NCBI GenBank assembly: GCA_030765865.1 | Contig: JAVCDK010000038.1 | Coordinates: 1 to 49,780 of the forward strand | Direction of reading: 5' to 3' | Source of the DNA: Candidatus Celaenobacter antarcticus | GTDB lineage: Bacteria; Cloacimonadota; Cloacimonadia; JGIOTU-2 | Length of the DNA stretch: 49,780 bases | Part shown: positions 48,061 to 49,780 of the stretch, in pieces | Layout: the number at the start of each line of letters is the position of its first letter | Position numbering within the stretch: position 1 is the first letter of the stretch | The notes under the pieces: generated by a model | The model's database searches: none | What the model was told of the DNA's origin: nothing | What the model saw: the letters and a program-made list of their open reading frames with translations, nothing else | Program-made: the position numbers and the translations under genes

Positions 48061-49224
48061 ATGCCGGACCAGAATACTACAAATCTGAATAAAATTTTTA
48101 AAATCCTTCTGCTGATCATACTGATCTATTTCTTTTTCCTCAGTATCGTGATGATGGGAGCAGGCTTTAAGAGCTTTAGCGGTCTTTCTGAAAACCTTAT
48201 TGCAAGCGTAAGCAATCCTATAATGGGATTGCTTATTGGAATTCTTACCACAAGCATTGTACAGAGTTCATCTACTACAACGTCAATTGTCGTGGGTTTA
48301 GTTGCCAGTAATATTCTTGGCGCTGATTCTATACGAATTGCCATCCCGATCATTATGGGGGCGAATATTGGCACCACTATCACAAATACTATCGTATCAC
48401 TGGGACATATTTCAAGAACAGATGAATTTAAGAGGGCTTATGGCTGTGCGATAGTACACGATATATTCAATATTATTGTGGTTGCTATTCTTTTGCCTTT
48501 GGAAATATATTTCGGGTTCATAGAAAAAATATCTCTTAAGCTTGGTTCCTTCATTCTGCACGCAAATATTGGGGGTGCAGAGTTCAAGAGTCCAATCGGA
48601 ATGATCACAAAACCCATTGTAGGATTTCTATATGATCCAAAATATCCTGATGCATCACCGGGATTCTTGCAGAAATTATTTTCTCAACCTGTCGCACAGA
48701 TATTGATCCTTGTTATAGCTATGATATTTCTATTTATTGCATTAAAATATATGGTCAAAGTCATCCGACAACTGGTTATCGGCAAGGTTGAAAATTTCTT
48801 TTCCGATTACATTTTCCGCAATGGTGTGCTTGCATTGCTTCTCGGTTTGGTTCTCACCGCCATCGTCCAAAGCAGCTCGATCACGACCTCCATTATGGTA
48901 CCCCTGGCAGGTGCAGGTATTGTAAATATCTATCAGATTTTTCCCTATACAGTAGGCGCAAATATTGGAACAACAGTAACTACCCTATTGGCAGCTATGG
49001 CGACGGGCTCGCCGGCAGCGCTTGTGGTAGCGCTTTCTCATTTCACCTTTAACGTACTTGGAATGATACTGATACTGCCCTTGAAACCGATAAGAATGAT
49101 CCCGATAAAAATCGCTTTATGGGTATCAAATTTGACAACTAAAAGCAAGATATATCCAATTTTATTTATCATTATGATATTTTTTGTTATACCAATATTT
49201 ATTCTTCTTATAACAAAAAGATGA
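48061..49224 (+). CDS. Na+/phosphate cotransporter family protein (NptA/PNaS)
   Basis: Duplicated QSSSTTTSIVVGL and QSSSITTSIMVPL motifs, GANIGTT x2. Confidence 0.9.
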   Translation: MPDQNTTNLNKIFKILLLIILIYFFFLSIVMMGAGFKSFSGLSENLIASVSNPIMGLLIGILTTSIVQSSSTTTSIVVGLVASNILGADSIRIAIPIIMGANIGTTITNTIVSLGHISRTDEFKRAYGCAIVHDIFNIIVVAILLPLEIYFGFIEKISLKLGSFILHANIGGAEFKSPIGMITKPIVGFLYDPKYPDASPGFLQKLFSQPVAQILILVIAMIFLFIALKYMVKVIRQLVIGKVENFFSDYIFRNGVLALLLGLVLTAIVQSSSITTSIMVPLAGAGIVNIYQIFPYTVGANIGTTVTTLLAAMATGSPAALVVALSHFTFNVLGMILILPLKPIRMIPIKIALWVSNLTTKSKIYPILFIIMIFFVIPIFILLITKR

Positions 49225-49249
49225 GTAAATTCTTAAATACGAGGTACAT

Positions 49250-49780
49250 ATGTTAAAAGAATTAATTAAATTATTCAAAAAAAGTAATCTCTATAAAGAG
49301 GCACACAAGGACGCCTGTGTTATGCTTAATCGGGCAAATAATATGTTTGATAATGCTAGCGCTCAACTGCGGGGAAGGGAGATCCCTCATCCCGATGTTG
49401 ATATTTATTATGAGGAAAGAAAGGTCGATAAAACGGAACGCGCTGTACGAAAGAAAGTTTTAATACATCTATCTGCCACGGGTGCTATGGACTCAACCGA
49501 GGCGATCATTCTTATCGGTATAGTAATAGACATTGAGCGAGTGGGTGATTATACTACAAACATCCTTGAACTTGCACGTGCAGCAAATATGAAGCTGGAT
49601 GCAGGAATTCTTGAAGATGAACTGACCAATATTGAGCTGGAGATAGAGCGCCTTTTTGATGTAGTGAGCACGGCTTTTGAAGAGTATGATAAGGATGTTG
49701 CCGAGTCTGTTATCAATAAAAAATTAACCGGAAGATGCGAGATAATCCTACATCAACTTATGACAGAAGATATTGGTTTG
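49250..49780 (+). CDS. PhoU-like protein, C-terminus cut by window edge
   Basis: Open from ATG 49250 to window end: MLKELIKLFKKSNLYKEAHKDACVMLNRANNMFDNASAQLRG...DIERVGDYTTNILELA. Confidence 0.75.
   Translation, partial: MLKELIKLFKKSNLYKEAHKDACVMLNRANNMFDNASAQLRGREIPHPDVDIYYEERKVDKTERAVRKKVLIHLSATGAMDSTEAIILIGIVIDIERVGDYTTNILELARAANMKLDAGILEDELTNIELEIERLFDVVSTAFEEYDKDVAESVINKKLTGRCEIILHQLMTEDIGL

Noticed and set aside
1-49780. CRISPR arrays, transposases, integrases, rRNA
   Set aside because: No regularly spaced repeats, no transposase or integrase motifs and no rRNA-like conserved segments seen on reading

Overview
A bacterial window in which two tandem Mrp-antiporter-linked, complex I-related membrane oxidoreductase operons dominate (about 18.4-43.5 kb). 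They are followed by hydrogenase maturation genes (hypF, hypC, hypD, hypE), a Na/Pi cotransporter and a PhoU-like gene. Complex 1 (18434-32786) has a gene order matching, from memory, the archaeal Mbx/Mbs sulfane-sulfur reductase (A B C D F G H H' M J K L N). Its large subunit has lost all four [NiFe] cysteine ligands and the recognisable quinone-site residues. Its terminal ferredoxin subunit is fused to a GltD/NfnB-like NAD(P)H flavoprotein. A CoA-disulfide-reductase-like gene sits between the antiporter E and F genes, and a HydB/HydG-like NAD(P)H-oxidising pair leads the operon. Complex 2 (32953-43472) is a true group 4 [NiFe] hydrogenase with intact CxxC motifs, HycB- and HycF-like ferredoxin subunits and a full Mrp module. 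Its HycI-type maturation protease is split by an A11 homopolymer frameshift. Upstream are housekeeping genes (tyrS, tRNA-Leu, pyrE, ftcD, nfo), a polyferredoxin, an accessory island (AAA ATPase, AlbA/Schlafen-like protein, secreted caspase-like protease plus a DUF4384/LPP20-like partner) with attC-like imperfect palindromes and a decayed ComEC-like remnant, and a K+-dependent-type membrane pyrophosphatase. All assignments come from reading protein motifs and gene order; no searches were run. The host lineage cannot be determined here; a Cloacimonadota/FCB-like bacterium is only a guess.
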